In this document: positions 1 through 12,880 of the stretch, in pieces
How the letters are laid out: every line of letters starts with the position of its first letter
How positions within the stretch are numbered: position 1 is the first letter of the stretch
NCBI RefSeq assembly: GCF_028858725.1
Contig: NC_084763.1
Span: 52,398,152 to 52,462,151, forward strand
From: Colius striatus
Taxonomy: Eukaryota > Chordata > Aves > Coliiformes > Coliidae
Reading direction: 5' to 3'
DNA length: 64,000 nucleotides
Program-made: the position numbers and the translations under genes
Notes under the pieces: model-generated
What the model saw: the letters and a program-made list of their open reading frames with translations, nothing else
What the model was told of the DNA's origin: nothing
The model's database searches: none

Positions 1-2939
1 TGTAAAACCACATTTAAGAAAGTTTACATACATATGTGCTTTGAGCTGTCCCAAATATGAGATTTATATTACCTGTATTTTCAAGATTAGCTGATACAGA
101 TTTCACTTTAAAATAGGCTAAAAAGCCTTGAGCCTGAAAATGCTTCCAAGCAGCACACCTCCCTGTGACCAATACTATTCATGTCATGATAATATAAACC
201 ATGTAAAGCCCAGTGATGAGATTTAAGTATCATCACAAAATGTTCTACTGACAATTATGTCAGCTGATTAAACTGAAGGTGAAGAAAGAGATGAGAAGTA
301 AAATGGGAGTTATGTTTGAAGAAGGGACACAAGATGCTAAAACAGGATTGAAAAAAACACTGAATGGATGGAAAAGATTCAGAAATAATAGAAACTGTGC
401 TCATCCTTGAGACTGTATTCTCCCAGAGCAATGTCTGAAGGTGAGAAGAGACAGTGAACAAATAATTATCATGACAAGACCTTTGGAGGAACAAGAAAAA
501 AAGAAAAATCAATTCTTGTTGATGTACAAGCCTTATATTGACATCAAATTGAGAACTGGGAGAAGTGTATAGGCCTAGATTATGTCTGTACATTGAACAT
601 TTGATGAATTAAAATCTTCTACCTCTACTTCTCACCTTCTTTAAAACTGGTTTCTTTCTCTGCATCAAAATGCTATCCATCACCTCTGACTACTCTGCAA
701 GACCAACTCTTCGAGTTTTCACCATAGTCACAATTTTTACATCTTCAGCAAAGTAGTTTTCATTTCTTTAGAGCACTTAGAAAGAAATAAACAAATCATT
801 CTGAAAATGTGAAAACAGCTACATCAGGATTATAGGGTCTCCACTAAAACACCTATGGGAAAACCAAGATGTCCATCTTTCCTTCTGTGACTTTGAAGAT
901 AACGTTGGAAAGGACAGATAGGCCTGACACAAGAAGAGGCTTTCCTGTCCTCGACCCAGCCCAGCTCTCCCAGAGGCAGCTGTATGTGGTGAACTCCTCT
1001 GTTTGATCCCTTTCTTACTTTTGACTGTCTTGTCTACAGCAAAGTTTAACCATCTTCTTCAAACAGGTCCAAGCCAGGACTCAGCATTCTGAATGAAACT
1101 CAAATTTAGAGCATGAAAAGAGGTAAGAACCTTCCAACAACCTCTTCCATTCACTCAAGTGAAGAGGGCCATGTAGAGCAGGTAGTAGCAGTGCCTGGCT
1201 GCCAAAAACTTTAGGAGAAGTCTTTGGTCTTCTTCTAAGTAAGTGTTGTGACAAAAATAGGAAGTTTATTAACTCTAATTCAAAGGCAGCAACACAGAAA
1301 GTGAACTACAAAATAAGGCATTTAGACCACTGGACTAGATTTGTTTTGGAAGAGTTCCCACTAGCAACTCAGAAACAGGGTAACAGAGAATTACTGCCAA
1401 ATATTCTCTCTTGCATCACGGAACCTTGACTGACCTTGGACAAGGAACGATTCCCCTTTCTGTCCTCAGTTTGCCACTCAGATTTGTTTCAAAGAATGAC
1501 ACACTTAAGAAGCTGAATCACTCTTAACACACACTTCTCAAGTGGAGCTGTTGTGTACAGGCCTGATGCATTTTCTTTTAGCAAGTAAGTGCTGGCTGCT
1601 GCCTATCTGGAGAAACAGAAGGGGAAAAAAAAGCCACCAAGAAACAAACAACCACTCAGGGCAGCAGCAAGTTCCAAGTTTTGTTGTTCCAAGTTTCTGT
1701 AGCCAAACAGTCCCTATTCTGGAGATAGCTGTCTTTGGTCATTTTGATTTCTTGAGAAAAACACACCTAGAAGTCATGCAGAATCCCTCAATTCTCCTCC
1801 CATCAAACTCCTGTGAAACTTGACTACTCATAAGTCAGAAAAGCATCCCTCTGCATCTGAACTTGTCTCTATTTCTGCACCTGAAGGTGACCACTCCTAC
1901 CCTATTCTCCTTCCTAAAAACCAAAATTTATTTCCATTTAAAGAATGGAAATGTGGAAAAAAAGTCATTCTATACCAATGTTGTCTCTGGACACGCTTAT
2001 CATGAAGATGCTATCCTTTCAATTTATGCTTTGTCATCTCATTTTGATGTGCTATCTGTTAGAATAAGAATATTCACCCGGTAATCATAAGCACTCAAAC
2101 ATTCATCATATCACCTTGAATTTTCAGGGCTCCTGATGTCAAATTCGGCTAATTAAACACGGAAATAAAATGGACATTTATTCTGCTTCAACCCAACTCC
2201 CCATCTTCAACTACCCTTTCCCTACAAGCAGCATGGCAGCAAGTTTAAAATAGGAGACTTCAAACAAATTTCCCAGAAGAACAGTAAGAGGGACAACTTT
2301 CACGGCCACTCATCTTGACGCAGTCTTTTCCAGAGACAATGTGGTATGCATGTCTCAAGTGCATACTCCTCAAGTGTAACTCAGCCCTAGAAAGGACTCC
2401 TCACTGCAACGGTTCCACACACAACACAACTCCAGTCCTTCAAATATCAAAGGAAACTGGTAACAGAGACTCTGATTAATCAAGTAATTCATACAGAAAT
2501 TAGGAGATGGTGTGGGATGTAATGCACATTCAGTTTGACAGTGGGGCTGGAGATTTCTGAAGAACTAAGAACCAATAAGTTTCTCCTCCCTAAAAACCGA
2601 TCTGTCTGATCATTTCCCAGAGCCTGTCTCTGCATTAATGGAGCAGAACTAATCCGACTCCAAGAGGACTGAGTTTCTGAAAATGCCTCTCATGGGGCTA
2701 GTTAGTGGTCACCACACAATCCATCACGGACACACCAGAACCGGTGTAGTCACCAGGAGCTGCTTCTTTTAAATGGACACTTGTTAAGGTGAAGCTGAAG
2801 TTCCTAACAAATTCTGGCTTTGAAATTTTACTTACAAATCTCCTCCAAACAGGCCAGGAGGCTGGGAAGAAAGGCAATCTTGGAACAGCTGAGCTTTCAC
2901 TTGAGTGAGTTACAAAAAAAAAAAGCCATCCCTCCACCT

Positions 2940-3032
2940 TTATCATAAAATCATAGAATCATAAAAAGGCAGGGGTTGGAAGGGACCTTTAGAGATCATC
3001 TAGTCCAACCTCCCTGCAGAAGCAGGTCAATA
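2940..3032 (-). repeat. CR1 LINE 3' fragment, minus orientation
   Basis: Read on the minus strand, this shows the typical end of avian CR1: a GGTTGGACTAGATGATCT-like block, then AGGTCCCTTCCAACCC, then the terminal ATGATTCTATGATT repeats. Only the last 90 bases or so are clear. It is a short 5'-truncated copy in SPAG6 intron 2, with no coding capacity. Confidence 0.9.
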
Positions 3033-3394
3033 ATTTTCTCCTTCTCTGTCATCTCTCTGTTACTGTCCTTAACATACAGCCACCTTCTTCGCTTCATCAA
3101 GCACTACCACATTGTCAAGCCTCACTCTCCTCACTCCTCACTCCTCACAACAACTCCAAAGATTACCTTTCATGTCATACTTCTCTCTCATTTCTTCTCC
3201 CACTAAAGCTCAGCAAACTTTTTAACTTAAAAATAATTTAGAAAAAAAAAACAAAAAAGCATTCTTCATGACAAAAGGTGCATAAAGCCAAGTGTTGAAA
3301 CTGGCTATGTGGGGACACTGGACTCTTGCAAGGTCCAGACAGGACAAGAACAGAGCTGCTTTAAGGGAGCAGCTCTTTTTCCACACAGAAAACC

Positions 3395-3488
3395 CAGTTA
3401 CTCTAGATGATCTTGCTCTGGCAAGGGGTTGGACTAGATGGTCTTTCCAGGTCCCTTCCAACCCTTAAGATTCTGTGATACTGTGACA
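3395..3488 (+). repeat. CR1 LINE 3' fragment, plus orientation
   Basis: The plus strand reads CTCTGGCAAGGGGTTGGACT, then AGATGGTCTTTCCAGGTCCC, then TTCCAACCCTTAAGATTCTG and a degenerate terminal repeat. This is a 5'-truncated CR1 tail. The 5' limit is uncertain, because the sequence to its left is too diverged to call. It faces the opposite way from the CR1 tail about 370 bases upstream. Confidence 0.88.
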
Positions 3489-6400
3489 GCCATCCTCCCT
3501 ACATACTCTATGCTCCCTGAAGGCTTTCTGGGAGCCTTGTGGTATCAGAGCACATTCTTTAATACTATTTAAAATGTCAAACTGCATCCTGAAATCGCTT
3601 CCCAGAGTCTGATCTTCTTTACGCAGAGCCAAGTGTCAAACTGTCCCATTCCAAATAGGTACATTTAAAAATACATACACTAGGAACAGAAGTTGAGAAA
3701 GCCATAGGCAGAAAGACTCAACAGAATTTGATGAGGCAAATAAATTTGAAGAGCTTTTTCTCAAAAATAAAGACTCCTAAAACCACTCCAAAGATTTGGA
3801 AACATGGCTTTTAAGACCTATCACCAGTGGAATAGCTCTGGAGATGGGAGAGAACCAACAGTCCTGACATCATCCTTTACCTACACAAAAACAGACCATG
3901 AAGTAGGGGAAAACCTGACATACCCAAAGGGTTTGTGATGGAGCTCTAGTCTAACAGAGGAACCCTGCCTCAAAGCTATAGTCTATTGCCAAACACAAAT
4001 TGTGAGGAACAGGCAGAGGAGAAAAAGCCCAGAGGTAAAACAGGAGGAAGAGACTAAGTCTTAGAGTACAGCTTGTATGCTGGAGAATAAGGCCTCAGAA
4101 GTAGCTTGACAGCTGGCAGAATGGAAAAGAGACCTGGGCTCAGGGTTGTTGGGTTAATATAGTGGAAGGACAGCTGGAAGATATTCACTGTGAAAGAGTC
4201 TTCCTTTACACTGACACTTTGGAACTTCCCTGGAACCCTGCAGATAGGCCAGCAAGTAGGTAAGGCAGAGGAACAGCAGTTTAAGCCCATGATGATAAAA
4301 ATACCCTGGCAGCAGTGAGAAGGCAACCCAGCTGTGCAGGGTCCCAGCACACAGAGCCCCATGGCAACTAGACCATACAGCTTTGAATTCCTTTCCATGT
4401 TCCAGATTCAGCTTTCCCTCTGACTACCAAAGCCCTTATGCTTAAGAATGTGACTAGCCCCAAGAAAGGAATCAAAGAGCTGATCTTGTGATATCTTCAA
4501 AGTCAAAGGCTAAGTTGCAGGACTAAACTGTTTTTTAACCCCAATGATATCCTTAAATAACTTGCAAATTAAAAGCAACCATCCCATCACCACAAAACAA
4601 ATAAAACTTTAATTCACACTATGGGAGAATATAAAAATGAATATAGAGTGCTGCAATTCACAAGGCAGATGAAGAAAGAAGAAATAGGTTGTCAGAGACA
4701 AGTGCTCTTAGAAACATACTGGAACCAGTTCAGAATTTCTCCTAAATTTTCTAAAAGACAGAAAACTGCCTAAATCTCTGCCCACAAAAGAGAGATCAAA
4801 TTCATCTGCTGTTATCATTGAAAATAGACTGTTTCTAGGATTTAAAATTTTAGAAGGCTCAGGAGGCATGGGGCTCAATAACTCATTCCAGTACCAAATT
4901 TCATGAGCTGTAGCTGCCAAATAAATAGACTTTGAAAGAGTATGTTTACAAAGTAGCTTCTCCCATCAGTCAGCAACCCACCAGAAACAAGATTCTGTGA
5001 AGAAATTCTCTGTCATTGTTCCAAGTATATATCTACTAAACAGAAAAAGTTTAGAAGTTTGAGAGATTTTTTTTTTTACAAGTATTCATTAATTAAACAT
5101 TCAAGACCCAAATTCTGCTGTTATTATCCATGGTAGTACTTAATGATAAGGGGCAACCTTACCAAAGTCAGTCACAGAGTCGGAAAACACACAGGAATGA
5201 GTTCTGACAAAGGAATTTCTCAGTATGATCATTCCTTGCCTTCCCTGCCACCAGAAAGCTGATGAGCTCCCAGGCACTAAACCCCTGGGTTATTTCTGAA
5301 CACCAGAGAGTTAGCGCTGCTTTAATGTCCAAGGCCAGATTCCAGTTCCCTGGTTACAGCCAGTTTGAGCATTTCTGCTCAGTAGGAAAGACTGAGATAC
5401 AGAAGCTTCAGAAGAGAGGTGACCTGGCAAAAGGTGAGCTTCCTTTTGGCTCTCTCTGACTACCTCTCCAGTTTGCCAGTTCCCACCAGTTCTCCTTACA
5501 AATCATATAAAAGAGTCTCCACAATAATGGTACCTTAAAGTTTCTCAACAGCCAAGCCAGCGTAAGAAACTCTCACCTGCAATCCTGCCCACTTGTTCCC
5601 CTCCATGTTGCAGTCTAGTTTGCAACAATACTGCTGCTTGTACCTGGTTTAATAGCATAGAAGCAGGACTAATAGCATAGTAAGGAATTATTTTCTAACA
5701 CAATTCCATCTTTTATGATGATAGCATAGTGTCCTGAGACACCTCCACAAAAAACAAGGTCTCAAACTACTATTTATTCCCCTCATAATTTCTAAGTATT
5801 TCTCAAAAGGACTTGCAAAAGTGGGACCAAATCTTTTATTCCTTTCACTGCTGCCAGTCTGAATTTTGGATATTCCAGCAATTTAAGCCAAGGCAAATTT
5901 TAAGGGCTCAATTTTGTTCAAAATCAAGTCACTGTAATCTTGCTTTCTGCTTGATCCAGAAAAAGACTAAACCCTGACAGCCTCTGATCTCCAACCAAAA
6001 GGACCGGATCAGCAAGGTGCCCCTTACTCCTAAAGCTAATGGAAAATGACTGCAGGCAAAGACTTTCCACATCTTAAAACAAAGATCTCCTTAAGGGATA
6101 GATAATGTTCTTTAACAGATTAAGAAATGAGCCCCCAACCTTTTGATATATGGATTTCTACAGAGATCCATATATAGACAGACATCTTTCTTTCTCAAAT
6201 CATTGCTTCAGAGCCCGCTAAATCAAAACCATAAAGGGTGCGTCAGCAGTCTGCTAGACAGCTATGTCTCAAAATATTTGCATTAAGTGCTTTAAAAAAG
6301 GACCAAATCACATTTTATTTGGTGGAAGGTTTTAAAAATCACTCAATCGCATTTCATTTAGGAGGAGGTTTTAAAACTTGTATCTACCACATCCAGAAAA

Positions 6401-8198
6401 GTTTAACAGCTATCATTTTAATCATGTAACTGTGAATTAGTTTTAAAGCCACAGGTTGGGGAAGATGGTAAAATATTTGTGGGCCTCAATCATTCTAATT
6501 GTAATAGGAAACACTTTATTTGTAGACATTCTCCTCTTTTATAGCATTTGAAAAACTAAAGCCTACAGAAATGCAGCTTAGTACCAGAATGAGCCAGGAA
6601 GGATGCACACAAATGCACTTTTCTACATTACTACCCCAGAGCCTGATCACTAACCTTCATACCAACACTAGCTGTGTGCAGAAGAAATTTTCAGGCCTCC
6701 AAAGCAATCATTCCTTCTGCACAAGCAAAAAAAATCAGTCCTGAGCTAAAGCTACCAACCAGATTACATCAAATAATGATTTTTAAGGAGAAATACAATA
6801 TAATTAAAGTTAGCCTGGCACTTTGCTTTCTTAAAATAGAAATTTTCTGTGTTTTTAAAGATGCTGAACTCCAAGGAGGGTGCCAAAACGGGATCTCTCT
6901 CCAAGGAAGAAGCTAAAACCAGAAGTGCAAACGGATGCAAAGGAACTTCTTCCTACAAATAAAACATAAATTATTCCTATGGCCAAGATGTCCCTTTGGT
7001 AAACAGAGATCATTTGTATAAACTAACACAGAGGCATTAACTCACTGAAAAATGGAAAGGAAACAAAAAAAAAATCAAGAGGCCCAGCAAGGTAATACAA
7101 AAGGCCTGTTGTCAATGTGTCCCTCCCATAATCAAAGCAAATGTTTCTTTAACAGGAATTTAAGTGACCCATGTTCAATAAAACCATTTTCATAAACAGT
7201 TGTGAATACAACAACAGAAACTTGGAATTATTCTACGTGATTGGTTTTCTTGTTTGTTTGTTTGATCCCACTGTATCTCAGAAAAGACCAATAGCTTTAG
7301 TAGATTTGGGAAACAAGTATTAAAAACAAAATCAAGACAAACCAAAACATAATCAATTCATGAATACCATATGGTAAACCAACTACCAATTTACAGCACT
7401 TTTTCAAACTGTCTTTAAGGTAATCAATTACTGAGCACTGTCTTTTTTTCCCCTCTTTTAAGCTCAGGAACTCGGGCTGGGCTGAGCGGGGCTGCCAGAT
7501 GCCAGCAGCACAACAGCTGGTAGAAGGCTCCCGCAGCTCCTGTTTCTAAAAATGCTCAATTTGGTTCACGACATCCCACGACAGCAATATAACAAAACCG
7601 ACTCCCTCCTAAATTGAGCAAACCTGCTGGAAAAGCAGCATTTAGGAACAACTTGTAAAGCCAGGATAAAAATAGCTACTTCTGATGTAGGCTTTCCTTG
7701 GCAAGTCAGCGCTGGCTTCGCCGGGAATTCCGTTTCCTATGCTTCACAAAAAGCTGTATCGGAAACATGAGGAACTAAACGAAGAGTTATACTAAGAATT
7801 TTTCCCTGAAATAGAAATAAGCAAGGAGACGGCAGACTGAAACATCTGCCTCAAAACAAACACCGAAACACCCCTGCAGACAAGCCGGGCGGCCCACGCA
7901 ACGCAGCCGACGACCGTCATTCACTTTCCCAGCGCGCCGCGGGGAACTCGGCAGCCCGTTCTCGCACCGCAGGTCCGGGGACCGGGCCAAACCCTACGGG
8001 GGAAAAAGTCCTCGGAAACTCATCGGACAACCGGGAAGGCACGAAAAACGAGCGCGGCGCCGCGCTGCCCCGCGAGACTGCGGCCCCCGCCGCGCTCCCG
8101 CTTCCCCGCCGTCAGCCGCCAAGCGCGGCGGCGCCGGGGCGCGGAAGCCGCCGCGGCCGCGCAGGACCTGCTCCGGCGGGAAGGCGGCGGGCGCGTAC

Positions 8199-8428
8199 CT
8201 GCGTTTTGGAGAGTCTCGATGTTCTGCGGCCGGGCAGCAAGATCGGCCACTGCCTGAGCGAACTGCGTCCGTGCGCGCTGGTACTGTTCGAAAACTGCGG
8301 GCGACAGCGCCGGGGCACCGGGTTAGCGTCCGCCGCTCCAGTGCCAACGCCAGTGCCAACGCCAGTCCCGGCCCCTGGCGCCCCGGCCCCGTCCCCGGCC
8401 TACCTTGGAGGACCGGCCTGTAGCTCAT
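8199..8428 (-). CDS. SPAG6: SPAG6, first two coding exons (partial gene)
   Basis: SPAG6 is the vertebrate homologue of Chlamydomonas PF16, an armadillo-repeat protein of the central-pair apparatus in motile cilia and sperm tails. Coding exon 1 is 8404-8428 (MSYRPVLQ plus one base) and ends in a GTAGGC donor. Exon 2 is 8199-8294, after a CCGCAG acceptor, and ends in a GTACGC donor. Joined, they read MSYRPVLQVFEQYQRARTQF, then a segment with AARPQNIETLQNAG, close to the human start MSQRQVLQVFEQYQKARTQF and ATRPQNIETLQNAG. The phases (1, then 1) fit. The ATG sits in GTCGCCATGA. An in-frame upstream ATG at 8524 was not used, because the family starts at MS. Intron 1 is only 109 bases. The rest of the protein (human about 509 aa) lies left of the window. 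Confidence 0.95.
8341..8366. repeat. 12-base tandem duplication in SPAG6 intron 1
   Basis: GTGCCAACGCCA occurs twice in a row, followed by a partial third copy. It lies inside the short SPAG6 intron and has no known role. Confidence 0.7.
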
Positions 8429-8470
8429 GGCGACGAGCTGCGCACCCGCGCAGGGCCGCACTGTGTACCC

Positions 8471-8484
8471 GTCGCCCTGGTAAC
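8471..8484. promoter_or_regulatory. SPAG6: RFX X-box in the SPAG6 promoter
   Basis: GTCGCCCTGGTAAC fits the X-box consensus GTNRCC-N(0-3)-RGYAAC exactly, with a two-base spacer. It lies 43-56 bases upstream of the SPAG6 start codon. RFX factors, with FOXJ1, drive many motile-cilium genes through such boxes placed close to the start, so site and gene agree. Binding is inferred. Confidence 0.75.
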
Positions 8485-9649
8485 CAGGCGGAAGCCGCGC
8501 CGCGAGGGGGCGGGGCCACGCCAACGCTGCCCGTGGCGTCAGCGCGGCCGCGCAGCCCCGACTCCCGCTCCGCAGCCCCCGGCCCCGCGCGGGTGCGGAG
8601 GCGATGCAGCCCAGGCGGGCTGCACCGGGCTGGCGGCGTGTCCTACACGCCTGCGAAATGTCTCGGTGGCATAGCTACACGGGTATAGGAACCTGGAGAT
8701 GCGCGGGGGCGAGAGAGCTTGATGCCGCTGTACCACACTTAGAGACAGCGGCGCCCAGATGCCTCTGCGGTTCTCTGTGAACACCGAGTTACATGAGAAC
8801 GTACGCAGGCAGCTGTATGTGCTCACCTCCACACAGCCGATTTTCTCGGGAGGGACGGGGACGGCCTCAGTGCAGGGACTCGTCCGGGCCGCAGTGGTGG
8901 CTGGTCTCTCACCACTGCCCGTGCTGCCCTTTCGCGTCCCAGCTCGGCCGTGGGGACTGGCGGTGGGGTGGCTGTTGGCCGGGCCGGGGCCTGCCCGCCC
9001 CTCCCGCGGGACGGCGGCGGGACGGAGCTTCCCGAGGCGGGCGAGAGCCTCCTCTCTGCCCCGCCGCCCCGCGCAGGCAGCCGCTCCTCGGGCCCCGGCG
9101 CTGCGCGCTCCGCCACTGCCTCGTCCCGCGCCGATGCTGCGGAACTTGCCCAGGGCCCAGTGAGCAGGGAGGGACGGCCAAGTCCTAGGAGCAGCACCCG
9201 GCAGCTCCTCCGGGGTCCTTCTGCTCGACTCCCGCTCCCTGGAGAGGGAGAAATAAAAAGTAAAAAAGAACACCAGCGGCAGCCTCAGCGGTGCCGGCGC
9301 TGCCCCCGCGCCCCGTTGCTCCTTTATTCCTCAGGGAGAGGGGTTCTTTGGTTTTGTTTTTTTCTTCCTTTACCACCTCGGGGATCTCCGCTGTCTCCTC
9401 ACACCGCCGCGCCGGCCCACGCCACGGGCTTTCGCGCCTCACAGGGAATAAACTCGCCCTGCGCAGGGCCGCAGAGCCCCCGCCCTCCTACGGCCGCGGA
9501 GCGCGGCAGCGCCTGGGCCGTGCAGGCAGCGCGGGTGCGCAGGGGTGAGACCTTGAGTTACAGCCACCGTGCCTGCCAGGAGCCACGCGGGTTGTGTCAC
9601 GGGAGAAACGCCGTGCCCGCCGGAGGGAAAGCATTTGCTCTCTCCATCC

Positions 9650-12600
9650 ACTCGCGCAGAAACGATGCTAATTAAGCCCCTGCGCATCCACCCGCACAGA
9701 GGGGGAGCTATCCGCACCACTTGGATGTGAGGGTAGTTGCTCTCTCCATGCGGGGCAGAGCAGCACAGGAAGGGACACTGGGGAGTATGGCACCCCTCTG
9801 AGTCTGCCAGGCGCGGGTACAAGTGAAGCCGGTGCACTATAAGAGTATTTTTTTTACTTTTTTTTCCAACCGTGCATCATTGTAGTAGGTACGCTAGATA
9901 CTGCCTCTCACTTTCCCCATCTTGGTGTCTCTGTCTTTAAGGACTATTTACGAATAATTCTGTTCACAACCAGTCGGCCAAGGCACGGTTGCATCTATGA
10001 GAAAGCACAGCCTTGGACGTCTGTATAGCAACTAATGCGAACGATGGGACGGCGAAATGGCATCAAGGTTATGAGGATATGAATGGAAATAGACTGTACA
10101 TCTTCTCCAGGATCTTTTAAGGGTGATTCCCAAGACACGGGGTATTTGTGAACGAAGTTACTAGTTAGCTCTGCTATCGATCAAGCTGCTCCAAGAGAAA
10201 TTGTGATCCACAACAGAAAATCAGAGTTACCACTCAATAAAAAAATGCCCCTTTCTGCAGCCACCCTCTAATGCAGTGTCTCCTGGATTTCATAGGCTGG
10301 TATTTTGTTTTGCAAAGCTGTAAATGTACAAAATCAGATGACTGACACCACCCAAACAGATTATTTTATAGGTAGTATAAACTTTTGTCTCATATCTCGA
10401 AGTTGAAAGTCTGAAGTTACTTCAGCCACATTTTAAAACTTTGGAAAAGCATAAGAAATGTGATTTTAACAAATCACCTTTGGGTTTGCTCAGCTAAGAA
10501 GAAGTGGGCTAACGTAAAGACTATCATGGTCTAAAATGAGCCACGTGTTTTCAGGGGTATTTAATACTAGAAAAATCTCTCTTTAAGCAAACAAAGCAAG
10601 CGATATAGTGCTCTTTTCAAATAAATGAGACCAATTTAATCAGATTGGTGAGAAGGTCGTTGACCACAGAAAATATTAGGGAAAATTATCACCATGTGTA
10701 ATTGAGAAGGGAACAGCTGTTGAACACATTTCTTTATACTTATTTCTGTTCTTAAGTTAAATGCAAAAAAATAAACAAACGGTGATTAATTACTTCCAGA
10801 GATGTTGGTTTGGGTTTTTTTAAGAAAAAAAGAAGCAGATGTGTCGATTGCAGATAAATTGATTTATCTGTCTCATTAAGGTTAATGTTTGGATAAGCTA
10901 AACAACAAAACGCACCCTGAGTAGCTCCAAAACTTGCTGTGACATTTCGTTTCTTGATATTGAGAGTCTGCTCACATGGTTAATAATAATAACGAGGAAT
11001 AAACACCATGCAAATGCGGTCTGCGTAAATGTCACCGGTTTTCGCAAAAAGTACTGAAGACGGAAAATCATTTATGGAAATGACGTAGCTGTGAGACTTC
11101 ATTGCCCTGCTGATGGGGTGCTCATTAGGAAACCTGTATCCTTAGGCGGGTCGTGTTCGTAACGACTGCGTTACTGCACACGTCATCTTAAAAAGTGAAC
11201 TATAGACCAGGGGGATACGCAACAGATATCCAAATGAATAAAGTGTATCCACTTTCTGATAGGTGTTCTTTAATCCCAGCCTTTGATTCACTCGGAAATA
11301 TGCCCGTAGTGGGGCGGTTTAGAATCACTTTTCCCAAGTCGGTTATGTACGACGTTGCTCCTGGAGGGATTTTTTGGAGGGATTGAGGGATACCGCGGAG
11401 GCTTCCCACAGGTTTCCACTCTGTCTCGTCTTCGCGAGTGCAAAGCCAACAGGTGGCTCAGCCCCAGCATGAGAGCAGCCGGGTCCTCCGCTAGTCCCCC
11501 TACCTGGGAGGGGGCTGAGGACCGCGGCCAGAGCTGGGTTCGCTGCCCCCCGACGGCTCACGCCCGTGGTACCGCGGCTGGCCGAACCGCGGCTGCTCCT
11601 ATACTACTTGAAACTGCGCGATACTCATTGAAAGGTGAGCTCTCCTTGCGACTTGATGTGGTGGCTTTCACCTGGGACAGCCCACTGGGACACTAGGCCA
11701 GCCGGACCGGAGCCAGAGCCGCCTCCCGGCCGACCCCTGGCCATCCCCCGCGCCCTTCTGCAAGGCGCTGCTCTGCCCGATCTGCCTCTGGAGAGTCTTT
11801 GGCTCTTCCAACATGCCTGGCAAATTATTCAAGGCTTTGAGCAGATATTTACAGGTTTGAAGGAGTCCAGTTTGTAATACCTTGCTCGCACGAATGAACG
11901 TGTTTGGTGAGAAGAGTAACGCGCAAACTCCTCCCCTTGCTCGCGCCGATAAAAGTTGAAAGCGCTGAGCTTCTGAAAGCGGAAGGTTAAGCGTGGAAAG
12001 GGCAGTGGGAGTGAGTGAGATATTGGGGAACTGAAGAGCTCTTTCTTCACTGAGTGAGGGATCTCCAACTTTGTGAACAGCCCCTACTAAAATAAAATGT
12101 GTGAATCTTTGAGTAGTATGGGGTTTTTTTCAAAGTTAAGCTGGGCTTCGCCATTATCTGATTTTAGCAAAATCTATGTCAAAGGGACCATAGCAGTGGA
12201 AAGTCCCCTCTCTTTTTTCCCTGAGCTTTGTCTCGGAGCTCCAGCTACTCACGCTATTCTAGGGTCCCCTCTGCGGGTTTTCAGTGGTGAGTTTAGTTTA
12301 CGATACCTTTCTGTAGAGTAAATTAGTTCCGTGAGGGGAAGACAGAAACGTCCAGGCACTAGAAAGAGGACTTCATTTTCTCCACCCAAGAGGACGACGC
12401 TGGCATCTGAACGGACATTTGTAACCAGAAACATATTAAACGGTATAGATTTGGCTAGTGGAGGTTAGCGCCTAGCCATTGCACTGGTCAAAGACAGGGC
12501 AAAAAATTAGAAGGGATAAATAAGCTGGCAAAGGGCAAACTATTTCAGGCTGACTTGCAGGATGAGACCAGGAAACATTAGCTGGCAGGGCTGAGTTTCT

Positions 12601-12880
12601 TTTATCACGTGCGTTTGGTTACACCTCTGGTTTCCTGCAGAACCGTCAGCGCTTGACAGTGCCATCAAAAAAAATAGACAAATATTTTTAGGACGTTCCA
12701 AAACTGAAAGCTGGAGCTTAATTTATTCTGGGGACTTGAAAGGAACGAGGTCTTCCTTTGTGTCTGTTGCTCCGGGGGAGGGTGTGTGTTGGCTTGGCGC
12801 TGAACGCTGCCCGCATCTACATATGTAAACCCAGCAGTTCTTCTCCCCCCTCCCATGCCGGTAGGATTGCGGGCGCTGGC
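9650..12880. other. SPAG6 upstream spacer, no gene recognised
   Basis: Mixed AT-rich DNA with a modest GC-rich patch at about 11.4-11.75 kb. No frame resembles a known protein. A perfect POU octamer ATGCAAAT lies at 11008-11015, followed within about 70 bases by a TGACGTAG CRE-like word, so the stretch near 11.0-11.1 kb may be regulatory. A plausible plus-strand donor (AAAG|GTGAGC) is seen at about 11633, but without a partner exon I do not call a gene. Confidence 0.5.

Larger units (their letters stand above)
1..8198 (-). other. SPAG6: SPAG6 intron 2 (partial)
   Basis: This stretch follows the donor of SPAG6 coding exon 2 and reaches the left edge. I looked on the minus strand for the next expected SPAG6 exon (the armadillo segment that follows LQNAG) and did not find it, so the next exon lies outside. 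No open frame here resembles a known protein. The DNA is AT-rich, with two CR1 tails near 3 kb and simple A/T tracts. Confidence 0.75.
7900..9650. promoter_or_regulatory. SPAG6: CpG island over the SPAG6 promoter
   Basis: GC content and CpG density rise sharply here compared with both flanks. The island covers SPAG6 coding exons 1 and 2 and about 1.2 kb of upstream DNA. Many long frames are open on both strands, but this is expected of GC-rich sequence and none matches a known protein. Limits were judged by eye. Confidence 0.8.

Noticed and set aside
1-8000. Search for SPAG6 exon 3 on the minus strand
   Set aside because: No segment resembling the next armadillo repeat was found, so it lies outside the window.
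8429-8524. In-frame upstream ATG giving SPAG6 a 32-residue N-terminal extension
   Set aside because: SPAG6 proteins begin at MS(Q/Y)R, and the extension would cover the X-box and promoter.
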